Under the pieces are notes generated by a model, which was not told the origin of the DNA, searched no databases, and worked only from the letters and a program-made list of their open reading frames with translations. A program made the position numbers and the translations under genes. Positions 23,879 to 37,516 of a stretch of 64,000 nucleotides of DNA are shown in pieces (positions within the stretch are counted from its first letter, which is position 1; every line of letters starts with the position of its first letter). The DNA is taken from positions 11,094,563 to 11,158,562 of the forward strand of contig OX291540.1 of NCBI GenBank assembly GCA_946406115.1. The letters are read 5' to 3'. Source of the stretch: Apoda limacodes (Eukaryota > Arthropoda > Insecta > Lepidoptera > Limacodidae).

Positions 23879-26208
23879 TAAATAAATAACATAAACAAAA
23901 ATTTTTATTGGATAAGAATTTTAATGAAATTGGTCTCCCTTGTACGCGAATCTTCCTGCGTACTAACCACTGCGTAACCACATCCATCTCCTTTACATAA
24001 TAGCAGAACCCGCCATTTTATGTCTCTATTACACGTCCTAAGGCCGCCTGTAATGACCCAAACTTGATAATCTGGTTTTAATTTATGTTTCGCAAGAAGC
24101 AAATTTCCTCATATAAACTTTAGTCTGTCGGAAACCGCGTCAGACCAAGTTTATCGTCTGATTTCAAGTTAGATTCTCTACCACTTAAATGGTACTTACT
24201 CTACTGTAACTTATTACTTATCGGTTCTATGTATGTATCATTTGTTTGTAATTGAGATGCGTCATTCATCCTAACCTAACTCTTATCTAAAAACTATTTA
24301 ATATTGACTTTTAGCTTTAACTTAGCACAAGGTACGCATCTAGTGTACTTGTCACAGATTCTCAAGGTAAAGGAACATTTGGTATTTCCAACTTTCTAAA
24401 CTATCCGTAGAATTTTATTAATATATTATTAGCTTTTTATAAACTATTAGTATTCGATTCTCCCCACGACTTCATCAACGTCGATGGTTTTTAAAACTTT
24501 AATACATCTTTAATCTCGAAAGTATTGTTACCATACTGCTATTATTTAAAGTACTCTAAACTTACTAAGTTTAAGTATAAGTACAAGTTAAATTATACAC
24601 TATTCTTAATTTAACTCTAGAAGTCACATATTGGTATTTCTTAAAATAAATGTGCCTAACGCAAAACAAAAATCGACTATGCGTCTGCCCTAGTATTATA
24701 CATAAATAATGTTTTGTCAGTAATGTATCTACTTTGGCACATACATACATATATAAACCAACGAAACATGTATTTCTACAAACACCAAAAATCTACACCA
24801 TGAAACTACTACTACGTTTTTTTTATGTAATTTGAAAGACATATAAACTACAAACGCCTTTGGTTATAAATAATTGAAAAAATCGACTTATTTGTTTTTA
24901 AACCATTTTAATGTTAATTCGTGTTATTGTTTGTATTTTGAAACGGATTAAAAGAAGCTTAACTTTGATTTTATAAATATTCTTAACTTTAATGTTAAAT
25001 TAACAGATAATCCGTTGTAACTAGAAAACATTTGCACAACCTTTTGATTTAGAATGGTTACGCAGAAAAACCCATCTTGTGTTAAAGTTGAATAAGCCCT
25101 TACCCTTTAATGGACTTGAAAGTTTCTTAAGTTCTTCAATCTGACAGTTTTTAAACGAGATTGATATTTTAATAGACGTTATTAGCCTAAGCGGATCAAA
25201 GACGGCCGAAGAGAAAAGAAAATTATGTATAGATGAGGATAAATTAAAGTAAAAATTATTTTTATCTGCGACGAAAAGTTGTTTGGATTATGATTATATG
25301 ATATTTAAGGTAGGTACTTAAACTTAGTTACTGATCAAGAGGAAGCAATCGAAAATTTGAAAGAAAGTTTTGGTCTTAATAATTTCAGTTTGAACGAATA
25401 AAACTTTTATTGTTTGTATAATAAATAAATTTTTCATCCAAAGGATACAAGTTATTGATTTACTAACATTATTTTTTTAACCGACTTCAAAAAAAGAGGA
25501 GGTTCTATGTTCGATGCGTTTATTTTTTTTTTATTTGATATCTAAGTTGGACTTAATTTTTTTTAGTGTTCCGTACTCAAAGGCACCCTTATTCTAAGCC
25601 TACGTTATGGTTTCACATATGCAGATGCCTTGTACCTAATTCCTAAAGCTCTCAAGTTGCATTTGTCTACTATTTGATCTTCTCGCAAGGATTGTTTATC
25701 CGACACGTTGACATTTGTACACATTGCGGTTGACTGTACGTTGTGGACATCTGTGGAACTGTTGACTTAGGTTCAACTCGATATACGGACGGACGGACAT
25801 ATCAGCACTAGTTTGGACATTGATACATGTATAATATCTTATTGCATTGTTATGTTTTATAAAGAAATGAAGATAAAAAAACAGAAAGAAATTGGTAATG
25901 AAGATAATTAATTAATTAAAAGATAGGTAATTAGTAATTAATAGAACATAAAAAGAAAACAAGTTCGAGAGTGAAAGATAGATATTTGCGGTCGTTTTTC
26001 ATCACTTGTAAGATGCCTGCAATAATATTATGTCAACTTCGTCATTGACCTATATAATAACCGTACCAACTTTAACATATCTTTATGTTTATTTTGTATC
26101 AGAAATAACTTTTTCTTGTGGAAATATCATTAATTTACAAGAAAATATTACAAATGTTTGAGGGTATCTCAAGGTAATTCGTAATCATTTATCATACCTA
26201 GTCCTTAT
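23874..26208. other. Gene-free stretch with repeat scraps
   Basis: Nothing here is supported as an exon. At 25476-25512 'accgacttcaaaaaaagaggaggttct' is a motif I know from dispersed lepidopteran repeats, and 'atacggacggacggacata' near 25780-25800 is another such scrap. A GC-richer patch at 23930-24100 is open on the minus strand without splice support. Confidence 0.35.
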
Positions 26209-26818
26209 TTTATTCTTTGATTTCTTCGTTCACCCTTGACCCGTCGTTTGTTATTATTAGGCGCTTAGCCTTCACAAAACAAAGATCATATTTCATTCCT
26301 GTTGTGACAAAATATTGAATCTTATTAGAAGTCATTAGAGTATCATATTCCGTGATTCTATTGTTGCATGTAGGTTGTTCTACTTTGTAGTTCTTTACTC
26401 CCAACCTTATATAAATGCTAACAAAATGTTGGGTTTGCGTGCTATCGTCTACTTAGGCGTACATTTTACTATTTTGCATATATTACCCATACATATTCTG
26501 TGACTTCCAAGTTTTATGCGTTTGTGTGCTTGATTCAGCCATGTAAAGCAAACTTTAATAACCTTGTAGTTGTTGTGTTCAGAATCATAATATGTATTTC
26601 TTTTATTTAGGTCATGTTTTGTTTTCATTTTGTAAATCATTCACTAAGCAAAGTAATATACGACTATTCATGTTCAAAATTAAAATGCAAAAAAGAATTT
26701 TAGTACAACGTTTTGAGTAACAGAAATAATGTTTGTAAGGTAATAGGTATCGTGGCACAATATATACAATGTACTACCTTCTGTTAGGTATCGTGGTACA
26801 ATAGATAATATATTATAA

Positions 26819-26976
26819 AACTAAAATGGCAAACAAGCTTAGGATCCGCCTGATAGTCAGCGGTCATCGTAGCCTATGGACGCTTGCAACACCAGGGTTA
26901 TCACCCACTCGTTGTCGACCCTTAAAAAATCTAATAACTTCTGTCTTGAAGAACCCAATACTGTAGTCCTTATAGA
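26819..26976 (-). mobile_element. Jockey-like LINE, C-terminal coding remnant and 3' tail (minus)
   Basis: On the minus strand the frame ..YSIGFFKTEVIRFFKGRQR..VASVHRLR ends at TGA (26864). The shared 3' tail follows ('cggatcctaagcttgtttgcc' and onward) to about 26819. It aligns with 17560-17745. Only about 110 coding bases survive, and the upstream frame to 27097 is unrelated flank. Confidence 0.75.
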
Positions 26977-29900
26977 AAACCAATGAATCTCGTATATAAT
27001 ATCGTATCGAATATCGTAATAAAATATATACTACGTAGTAACTTCTTTTAGTTATGTCTATATTTATGCATTTCACACAAAAAGTATTACTTAACATTCA
27101 AGTTTTGACATTCAAATTGTCTAACTTAAAAAACTTGGTGTGTGATGAAGAAAAGATGAAAATGGAAATCTTGCTCCGCCAATAAGAAGCTGAGTTCTGC
27201 AAATAGAACAAAAGTTTTAGGCAGCCAGACTCAGCCAGTGGAACACCGCAGTCGAGTCTGCATACCCGTGCCGGAAAAAACGTGATGTTTTTGTATGTAT
27301 TTTTTATTTAAGTGCGGCATAGTGAGAAAATACTCTTAGTTCAAGTTAATTACATTGTCACATAACTATATTAATTTATTCTTTGAAAAAGTCCACAGTT
27401 TACTAAAATATTTAAGTAAAAAAATCAAGTTCTGTATTATAAATTGGCTCTATTAATATGCGTAAGTTACAGTTGTTTTCTTTACTGAGACGACCATCAA
27501 TCAATAAGTTGAGCTTTAATTCTGGTTTTTAAGTTTTAAAGCGCCGTCACATCGATCATGTTAAAGATTAATTAACGCAACTTATAAAATATTAATATGA
27601 AGATGTGACAAGAAAACTTTTTTATATACCTACCTATAACGAATTTTGATTTGACCGTTGAGGCGGTCAAAAGCCGTTGACTTTGTGAAGCAGTACTAAT
27701 AACATAATATATTTTTGTAAAAACATGACTAAGTATTTTTATAGTTATAAATGGATTGATTTAAACAGAAACGTTATTCAAATTTTCATTTCAGTAGTAA
27801 ATTCATTTACGTATTACGTTTTAAGTAGCTTATAATACGAATCTAAAAACTTAAAAAAGAAAATTAAAATTAAATTAATTAAAATTAAAACGAATAACTA
27901 ATATATATAAAACACTTAAAATATAAAATATTTAAAACTATAGATACAGAAATGTTTTAAGTTAACATTGCAGTGGTGTGCCTAGAAAGCTGGCACCATC
28001 AAAACACAAAAAAAAAATATTACACTTGATTTTTATTGTAATTATAATATTGTTACAGATATTCAAATCTACTACAATATGATAAGCTTACCAAACAGTC
28101 GAAAATTACCACAATATTGTAACCTTCAAAAGTCGTATATACTTCACTTACGACAGTTTTCCAAGTCCGTACCTGTATTCTATCCAAAATCTTATAAAAT
28201 GGCGGCGGCAGGTTAGTGACGGCTGTACATTATCATAAGTTGAGCCGTTTGAGCCAGTAATCCTAGGTTGGGCCGGCCTTAAGGCTTTCGGCTTGCGGCT
28301 CACTCGGCGGTGGGTCGAGGCGCCCTCTGCATTACAGCCACGTAAGATCCATTCAATAATGTTACAGATATTTTACATAATTCCTATTCTGTGATAGTGA
28401 TTGAAAAAGATTGAAGGAATTTGGTTATGTAGATAGATATAACATTACATATAACAAGAAATAATTTAGTCAAATGTTTCTCATTGGTTCAAGGTACAAG
28501 GTCTCATTTGTATTGCACTTAGTAGGTATATATAGATTGTTGCATTGACTACCCTAAAATAGTACATTGTTACCTAGGGGAGAAATTTTCCGATTGGAAA
28601 TTGACTTTTTCCCGAGCGCTATACATAGCGCTTTATACAACACCTACTAGTTGTTATATCCAAGTTCGCAAAATGTAAGAAAAATAAAGTAACAAGCCGT
28701 AAGAGATAAATATGATTTTTCTTCCCGGTGGGAAGAAAAAGTGTACTTTTTTCCCGAATATTCGTGTGATGCCTATTTTTTAGTAAACTTATAAGGTATG
28801 TTCCATGTACGATACACCTCTGAGTAATATAATATTTCGTGCCGAGTACTAAATGAAGTTTTTCTTACCAGAAAAAGGAAGCTAGTTTCGACGTGAGTCG
28901 ACGCACCTCTGCATCGATTCTAATAAAATTTTACAGAAAGGTGTCTTTTGTAAACCCCCATACATATTTGTAATTAAAATTAAGAAAAGAAAATAAGGGT
29001 TAGGTTCATACATTGACCCGACGAATAATTCTTTGCTCACCCTATCGTATGAGATTTTGTGAGATAGGCCTTAAAAATCATTTAGGTCCTTAAGATTTTT
29101 TCTTGAAGATGTAGATTTTCGCTTTCAAAGTTAAGAAATCTGTGTTCTCTCGATTGTTTGAGATTCTCATTATTTTTTATTAGTTACAAATTTCTATTAT
29201 GGAAGTAAATACTAAATTTTTAGCTGAATAACGATCTAAATTATTGCTTGACATACTTTTGCACGTAGTGAAGATTTATGCACAGACTTGGTGCAAGCTG
29301 CACAATTTCGTCGAAAGTTCTTTCCGCCCCAATTTTGTACCCGCACGTTCCGCGGTCGACTTGGCACAGCAAATAATTTCGTAAAGTTACCGCCTCATAG
29401 CATCGAGGAATGCATTTCGTATGCGTCTTTACTTGCCTACATCGGGAATTGAAAATGCATCGACTTGGACTATATTTTTCTTAAAAATATTAAATATGTA
29501 TTTAGATATACAGAGCCAAAGTGTCTACTGAAATTATGTTATGAATGTAAATTAAAATATAGCTGGTCACTGTCAATCATTACATCTTAATTGTTTAAAG
29601 ATTGCTATAAAACCTCTTGAAAACCTTAGAGTATTGATTTTAAGATTTATTTTAGTTATTTATTGGAACTGGAAAATGCACCCTACCCGTCTGTAAATTA
29701 GGAAAATCCATAAATATAAATTATTATCAAAATATACCAAAATTTATCAACTAAAATTGCCACAAGAAACATTTTGTGCATTTTCTAAAGTTAATTACGC
29801 TAATATTCTAAATTTAATATTTTTTAATTATATTTAATTATGCAATCTAGCTACAGTAACACAATTAATTCATATTTACGCTATATATATTACTGTCCAT

Positions 29901-31439
29901 AAGATGTATTGAATATTTGAATTCAAAGACATCTACGGACCATATTGAATAATTTAAATAACGAAAATGTTGAAGTTCGATTCTCGCCGCCCATGAAATT
30001 AAGTCCTCAGCACTCAACCTAAATCCTACATTTCACCATCTTTGAGAGCCAAGAAAGATCTCTCTTATAAGAGCACCTCGTATCTGAATCTAGTTACGGG
30101 GTGCTCCCAAAACCATCCAATGCTATCACCCTGTACCGTCGTTCTTATCTCGAAAGAGGTGGGATATTATTAGCATTTTTATCGAAGCTAAAATGTAAAA
30201 AGAAAACGAGTGTGCGACCATACCATAGATTGATTTTGTAGGTAAGGCAACGTATTAATTCTTTAAATAAATCAATGGTATTATTTTTAGATGAAAAATT
30301 ATTTGATAACCTATACTTATTAGCTGGATTTTACTTATTTTATTAGCAGTTTTTAACAGAAAGCGTACACAGTTAAAAATTCAAAAGCTATGTAGCAATA
30401 GATAACTACTAAAATTGAACATATTTTTTACTGTCTTAAGACTTATCACATTGGGTAACTAAAGTTTAAGATACGGGTCTGCCAAAAACAATAAGTCCTA
30501 ATGAAAACGTAAACGAAGTCGCGGATTTGAAGTAATTTTATAAGTTTGTTCCAAACTTCTCTTTTTGATTTAATTTCATAAAAAATTAAGTACCTACACT
30601 TACAAAAAATACTTAGTTCAATAAAAATTTAACATTTTTAATAAAAAGGTTACCTACGAGTATCATAAAACCGCCTCAACCACCAGTTTTCCATTCAAAC
30701 GGATTTCACCTATAATTTCGGTTTGGAGTCGATTTTTGGATATTTTTTTCATTTACAATTTCCAATGAATACCTAGGCACCTTTGTGGTATTTCATCCTC
30801 TTACTTTAGTAAAAAGAAAACAATAATAATTTTTTTTTTTCATAATAGCATCGGAACTATAACTAATATTTTAATACAAGCCAATGTTTATCAAATATTT
30901 TTTTTTATTTTTTGTCCATAAAAAATAATTTTCCAAAACTACAGAACCCTTGTGCGTTAGTCATTCTCGCAGTTATTCATTTTGTTTCATAATTTTATTA
31001 GAAAAACATCAAAGCCAAAAAAATCTAAAAACATATGTAAAAAAACATAATGAGGATGTATTGATGGTAAATGTAACGTGAAATCAGATTTATTAAAAAT
31101 TACATTTCAAAATAATTTCAAAGGCTTATAATTTAATCCGTAGAGATACGGCTCAACCCGCCACATTCTTTTTAAAAGGGGTTCTTTTCAAATTTGTCAA
31201 ATGAATTCAAAAGACCTGGTTGTAACATTTTGATGATTGTCAAAATTGGTTAACGTACAACAGTTTAAAATATTTTAATTAAGTGTAGTTGTAGTGGATT
31301 TTACATATACCAAAAGAGTTTTCCATTGAATTGAAAGAATATTCTCTACTTGATATAATATATCTACTTAATATATTTTCAGACCAAACTAAAAGCATAA
31401 CATGTCATAAAAGATATAAAATATTTTTCTTGTCTTAAA
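26977..31439. other. Gene-free stretch
   Basis: AT-rich throughout, with GC-rich patches at 28195-28345 and 29270-29455. The second patch is open for about 60 codons on the plus strand, but its acceptor has no pyrimidine tract. The patch at 28195-28345 ('gggccggccttaaggctttcgg', 'ggtgggtcgaggcgccctctg') looks like repeat DNA. The remainder shows nothing I can name. Confidence 0.35.
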
Positions 31440-32060
31440 TTCTCGTAGCTTCAGGGTTGCCACAAAATATCGATGTCCATTCGACCCCAACGGGATCGAT
31501 CTAAACACAGCCGGCGCGGTACATTTCCATACGTACACAGATCCAAATCCAGCCAGAGTTATTGGCCATCCCTTGGGCTTTCAATATATTCGACTATTTT
31601 TATTTACTTGAAAGGAGAAGCTTTCGCGCGTTGACTGCCACCTACCATCTGAAGAATACGAAACGACGACCGTTGAATACATTATTTTGTCTACTTCGTA
31701 CAAAACTTTACGTTTTACCTTCACTACATAAACTACTTTTCATTTTTACATTGTGTTAGGTCGATGTTTCTTTTAAATCCAACGAATTTATGTAGCACTT
31801 TTCTCTGCTCGTTAAATTTGCGCTGTGAGCATCAAGGTAAATCTCAACTAATTGTGTTTCGAGAAAAATACAGAGTTTTTAATTTATAAAATGACGTAAC
31901 AAAATGTGTGCTATTCAAGCGTAGCGCGCTCTCGGCCAATAAGCGTCGCTCTTTATATCCACATGCTAATGAGTGACAGCCCTAGCGAATGGAATTGTCG
32001 TGTAAGGGTTGCCATTATAGTATTCCTCTGCGAGGTTAACGGATGAAGAGAATGGTACTC
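31440..32060. promoter_or_regulatory. Candidate regulatory region with CCAAT, TATA-like and octamer motifs
   Basis: Two GC-balanced blocks lie in AT-rich DNA. The first (31450-31565) has 'gggatcgatctaaacacagc' and 'ccggcgcggtacatttcc'. The second (31915-32050) has, in order, CCAAT (31936-31940), TTTATAT (31952-31958) and ATGCTAAT (31963-31970), the last an exact POU/octamer consensus. The tight spacing over 35 bases looks promoter-like. No transcript start or exon can be assigned to it, so the function is inferred. Confidence 0.3.
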
Positions 32061-34914
32061 TGTTTTCATTTGAATATGGCTACAGACGTCATTTACAAAA
32101 TTTTATACTGGTAATTTCTATGTGTTAAAAAATAGTACTAATTATTATTAGTATCTTAAAAATAATAATAATCAAATCAAATAAATGAACTAAAAAAATA
32201 TTTAATATTTGAATATTCTACCCTAATGTATGAATATCATACACTGACACCATTAATTTACTTTGTACATACTTACCTTGTATGTAGAGCGCGCTACTTC
32301 GCTGTTATTTTGAGGTGATTTGCAGGAAATCTTCCACGGTTTGGGTTTGGTACGCACTCTATGTAATTAAAGATAGTGTTCTTTAGAGTTATTTAAAAGT
32401 AATTTGGAAAAGCATTATCTTTTTCAATTTTGTTTTTTTAGTAATGTTGTGCGGATACGCTGAAAAAAAGAAGCTCGTAAAGGATAAGTGAAGTGGTCAG
32501 TACCTGGATAGCCATTCGACCGTCTAGTGGCATATTTTCCTCAGTTCGCTTAGCCACCCATCGATCGTGGTTGAGTTATCGTATGATAGCAGTTTATTTT
32601 TTGAAAACTTAGGCAGTCGAGTGACTACTAGCTCGACACAAGTTCGTTTATTTAAGTCAGTACGATGATTTAGGCTAAGCCTTTTTCAAAGAGAGGTGGC
32701 ACTGAAAATCTTAACCATATAAATAATTGTCACATGTTAGGTAAATGTGACAAAAAAAAGTAGTCAATTAAATAAAATTGTAGTAACAAATAACATGACA
32801 TTGGTACAGAAGCAGTTTTAGCCATCCACGTACTCATGGTAGTGTATCGATGATTCTAGCTATTAATTTTACCCGCGTTGATTTACTGTTCCACTCCTAA
32901 GGGCTATTGCGTGAAGTTATATAGCTTATAATCTTTTTGAAGAATTCGACTATCAAATGCAAAAATATCTTTTCGAATCCGGCTTATAATTCCAGTGATA
33001 AGTGTGTTCAAACAAAAGGAAAGAATAATCTTTTGCTTTATCATATTAATATAGATATTAAAAAATCCACCTCAAAAAAGTTGTCTAGTACCGCTCTACC
33101 ATTTATTTATTTTAAATTGTCAATAAACGACAGTCACGTTCTAGTTATTTTCATCTTGATATAAATTTTGAGCTAAAATTTCAAACCTTTCTATTTTCAT
33201 TTAAGTATAATTTTCTTTTAAAATAAAATATATGTTAGGTACAAACAAACAAAATTGAGTAGATATTAAGAAACCAAATAACGATCAAGTTTATATTTTA
33301 AATGCCCAGTTACAATACATATACTTTCGCATAAATAAAAAGGAAAACTTTTATATTCCCATAAAAACGACGTTACTGGAAAGTGTAACAAATCTCTACT
33401 TTCTACCTTTTTTCTTACCTTTACCTAGCCAAGGTAAGTCTTGTAAGTACACACCGCACTGAAAATTGTTGCCGCAAAATTTATACTTAAAAGAATTTAC
33501 ACACCGTTTTTAGTAAAATTTAATATTCTCAGATACAATTTTAAATTTAAATTACTAGCAAATAGTCGTGTAAATCCGTTTACTAATTTACATATGCGTG
33601 TTTTAATCTAGAAAATGAATTAAAAGATTAGTTTTCTCATATTTTTTGTTACAAAAGACCAGTTATCTTTGACAATAAATTTTCTGTTCTTTCATATAAA
33701 CTAGTGGTATTTTGTGTTAGAGGAATGTAGATGTATAGCCAATATGGAATAGATTTAGTTAATTTTATATAACTGCTTGGCCTAAAACCATATAGATGAT
33801 TTCTTTTTAAAAAGTTTGGTCTTTGGTGATCAGTCACTTTTTAAGGGTTCAATTGGTCACTCAACAGGTGTCAACGGAGCCGTATTACTAAGACTCCGCT
33901 GTCTGTCTGTCTGTCTGACCTACCTTTTAAAATGCTTCATCTTTTAGACTGAAGTAGGTATAAGCCTAAGTTTTTAACGGAATATGTATTATTATGGCGG
34001 ACTCCCTAACAAATAATTAAAAAAAAAACCAAACAATTAAAATTTACGCGCGATCCTTATACAAGAAATATGTTTTGGTTGTTTTTGCTCTATCGTCAAT
34101 ACAGTATACATACAACCTTTTTTAAAAAGTTTATAGTAGCTCTAAAGCAGAAAAACGGTCAAATGTGACTCGGGCATTCTGTGGTGGTACGAAACCCTCG
34201 CCTCTGAGCTTGATCAAACTCGGACCTGGCTGATTATTATTGTGTGAAGATCGTTATTTTTAGATTTTATTCACACAATATTTGTGTTTTATAGTAACGT
34301 ATAGTAAGTTCAATATCAAAAATAGGAAAAAAGGCAATAACTCAAGAATGGCTAAACGGTTTGATTTCAAACTTTTACTATCCACCTATAGCGTTTAGGA
34401 ACTAACACCATTAAAATTAGGTTTTCAAAAAATACGCTTTTTATTGATGATATTTCTTTATATTTTGGACTGTATCAAAATTATCTTTATCTTCTTTATT
34501 AACTTTAACTTTACTTTTATTAACATATGAAGATCAATAAAAATCTGCTCGACATATACTTTTACATTCTGATTTTGTCCTTTAAATGAAGTTTCTATTT
34601 ATTTATATCCTTCCTTTTTATTACAGGAACAAATAATTGGGTATACCATATATTACTTACTTATCCTATAATATTATAATTATTGTAAGTTTGTTTATAT
34701 GTGGAAGGTAATCTCTGTAATCACCAGACCGACTGAAAAATTTATTTCACTGTTAGAAAGCTAAATTTTGTCAGATGGTTATAAGCTTTGTTTTGTTTTG
34801 ATAAGTTTAGGGTTCCGTAAGATACACGGGGATGAACACGTGACGGACTACCATTATAACTTATATAGCATGATATAAAAAAGAGACAATAACGTTTAGA
34901 AATTATGCGACTTG
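32061..34914. other. Gene-free stretch with repeat scraps
   Basis: At 33885-33925 'actaagactccgctgtctgtctgtctgtctg' is the kind of segment found in dispersed lepidopteran repeats; 'agggttccgtaagatacacggggatg' at 34809 is an antisense-type scrap of similar origin. Short hairpins such as ttgtgtgaa/ttcacacaa occur near 34240-34280. No exon is supported. Confidence 0.35.
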
Positions 34915-35067
34915 TCACGAGGATTGTAATATCGCACTAACTATACTTTTAATTTTGTGGTTTTCCTCTTTGTAGTTATACATACTTGTATTGTTTATAA
35001 TGCTGTTTATATGGGTCATGAATAATAACAATATATTAATAAAAAATACTGTAACGACTGTAGTCAT
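34915..35067 (-). CDS. Speculative 50-codon small ORF with a hydrophobic N-terminus
   Basis: On the minus strand an ATG at 35067 opens a 50-residue frame that begins MTTVVTVFFINILLLF, a plausible signal peptide or membrane segment. A hydrophilic tail with an N-glycosylation-type NNTS follows, ending at TGA (34915). Upstream the frame stays open without another ATG for 14 codons. No splice sites, poly-A signal or family can be assigned. In AT-rich DNA, hydrophobic isoleucine/leucine/phenylalanine-rich frames arise by chance, so this is only a candidate. Confidence 0.15.
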   Translation of the reverse strand: MTTVVTVFFINILLLFMTHINSIINNTSMYNYKEENHKIKSIVSAILQSS

Positions 35068-35466
35068 TGCTATATTAAAACAACACTTTATTCTAAATAA
35101 TGCTACCAAAATACACTAGTCACTTCCAAATTGTCTCTATATCCGTAGCAGGTATTTCTTCAAAGTGTAAACCGACACGCCGTTATCAGAGAGTAATGTA
35201 TGCGCATCCAGTGGCAAGGAATATTTGTGTGCGCCGGTTGCAGTTACTTTTATTTATAGGTTACACCGAGCCGTTGTTTATAAGTTTTCTGATTGCCAGG
35301 TGTTTGGACTGTTTGAAAATTTACATCAAGAAAAAATTTTTGATATGTATTTATATTTTTTAATTTACATTGGCGGGATATCAACATTTATTGCAAAATT
35401 TTGTTAATTTAGTTAATATATAAATTCGAAAGCCTGTATTTAGATGTATTTGGTATCTTATATTCT

Positions 35467-35530
35467 ACAAAAGGCTTTGGTACTTTATAATATATATATA
35501 TATATATTTATTAATATCAAAGCCTTTTGT
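35467..35530. repeat. Inverted repeat around a TA tract
   Basis: acaaaaggctttg (35467-35479) and caaagccttttgt (35518-35530) are exact reverse complements. They flank a (TA)-rich tract (35487-35508) that is itself self-complementary, so the whole 64 bases can fold into one stem. A short TA-rich stretch follows at 35531-35547. Confidence 0.8.
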
Positions 35531-35547
35531 ATATATACATATATATG

Positions 35548-36483
35548 AATGTATGTCGATTATTTTTCTCACAGGTTTTTTTTTAATCTTAAGAAAAATA
35601 ATGACCATTAAGATTTTCACGGTAACTTTTGTTAACAATAACTTCTTAGATTTGTTTATTAGTAACAATAATCTACGGATTTGGATGAAATTTGACTCAA
35701 AGGTAGATCACTTTATCTTATTAACGACCTTTTGTAATGTAAAATTATTTTTTGAATAAGTGGCAAGTTAACTTTTTAACTCTGTTTCAAACTATGAATG
35801 CAAATTCTTATCACCCAGTTATAATTACCGAATATTTCCCAAAATGTGATTATAATACTTTTTATTTTCTCGCAGTGAATTGTAAAAATTATTGTATACA
35901 ACACGTGAAATTATTTTCATCTCGGTCCTATGTAACCCTCGCTTCGCTCAGGATTCAACTCTAGAAACCTTTGCTGCTTTCGGGATTCAACTTAGTCCCT
36001 CGAATTAAATTCCCTTTTTTGACTTGTTGTATAACCTACTATTATTCTTATACTCTAGCCTTCAGGAAGTCATAAACGAAGAAAGATTATTTCAATGTAC
36101 CTATGTATATTTTATGTATTTCCTAATTCTATGAAGATTTTGTGTGTTTATAAGTCTGATGCCCAAGGACTTTATAAGTCACTAGGAGTTGTATAAACAC
36201 AAAACGTTTTATCCCGACCAAGAGTTCCTACAAGTTTTTTCTGCGAAGTAGAGCCAGTATCATCTAAATTGTTAGACCATTGACATTTCCAGCACTTCAT
36301 GCAGCAAAATATAAATTGAAGACTATAAATTTAGTTTACAAATCCTAAATTACACACACATTGAAGACATAAAGTTGCATAATACGAGCATATTTAAAGG
36401 TACTTGGCGCTGGAAAATTATACACTAGAAAGTTAATTTGAAAGAAAGTATGAGTTTTAATAAAGAAAGGCCTACAACTTTGG
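35548..36483. other. Gene-free AT-rich stretch
   Basis: I see no exon, repeat copy or RNA gene that I can support. Confidence 0.4.
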
Positions 36484-36600
36484 CGCCATCCATTAATTAC
36501 GTGTGATAAAAAGTAGGGGTGGTCTAGCTAGGGAGGCAAATCTCACCAGATCTCATCTTACGGAAACGTCAACTTCGTCATGTGCCCTCTTATTACGATA
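36484..36600 (+). repeat. Dispersed repeat end, 'ccatccat..acgt' family (diverged)
   Basis: 'ggcgccatccattaattacgtgtgat' followed by 'gtaggggtggtc' resembles 59389-59440 ('ggggccatccatttaatacgtcacgcg', then a G-run). The G-run is broken here. Confidence 0.35.
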
Positions 36601-37516
36601 GAAGAGATACATGAATATCCAAGAGTAAATGTGAGTGCTTTAATGGACCGCACCTATGTATTATGTTTTTTCTATTTCTGAATTAATAGTGTTTTTAGTA
36701 TCATTTCGTTGATATATGGTTATAATTATAACGTATAATTTGCCTAATATTCATTGGGTGAATCTCATGTGACTGATAAAATCTACTATATCTCACCAAA
36801 TAGATGCCTCCTTTCTAAAAATCTACAAATTATAATTTTGCCATTTGACAAACCTATAAATGTAAAACTATTCATTTTAAAATCAGGTATAATTTATAAA
36901 CCTATAAATCATAATAAAAGCTTACAAAAATATCGCGTTATTAGCGTCTTAGTTAGTAGAAAATTTAATTAACAAACTACGAAGGTTAAAAGTTGAATTT
37001 AATTAAGCAAATTATTGTAATATTCGTTTCTTAAACAAAACTATATTGAGAAAAACGAAAAAGTGGTAGTAGTATAAAAGTAGTAAAAAAATTCAACTAC
37101 AAGTCTTAAAGTAAATATGACTTTGATGGTTTTCTGTTTGTAATTTAAAGTTTAAAGTTTAATCCCAAGTCCTTATACGTATAACGTTTGAATTATCTTC
37201 TTTTCATTTTGTTATTTGCATTTGTTCGACTTCACTTGTGCAGAGATGCACCGTCAATCCTGCATCCGTAGCGTCTACGTTGCACCTCTCACTGCATTTT
37301 GCCAGCAATTTACTTTGTGTTCTTGATTTTGTATACCGTATAAACTTCGCATGTACTGATTTATCTGAACTCTTAAGTAAATTTTGTTTTCATTGGTTTC
37401 AAAATTGCAAAATATAAATTGCTTGTTTGTAATACAAGGTAATGCCGGTGGATTTAGAATACTCCGAAATATTTTCTGTTGCCAACACACACTCACACAC
37501 GACTTGTCGACAGATA

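Noticed and set aside
23584..23987. Long isoleucine/tyrosine frames on the minus strand
   Set aside because: They run through the (TA)n microsatellite and a dispersed repeat; there is no start, splice or family support.
29270..29455. 60-codon plus-strand frame in a GC-richer patch
   Set aside because: The possible acceptor ('gatttatgcacag') has no pyrimidine tract and no frame shows a recognisable protein; it is kept only as a composition patch.
29968..29995. tRNA-like box B 'gttcgattctcgccgcc'
   Set aside because: No box A or cloverleaf can be formed with the flanks; probably a repeat or chance match.
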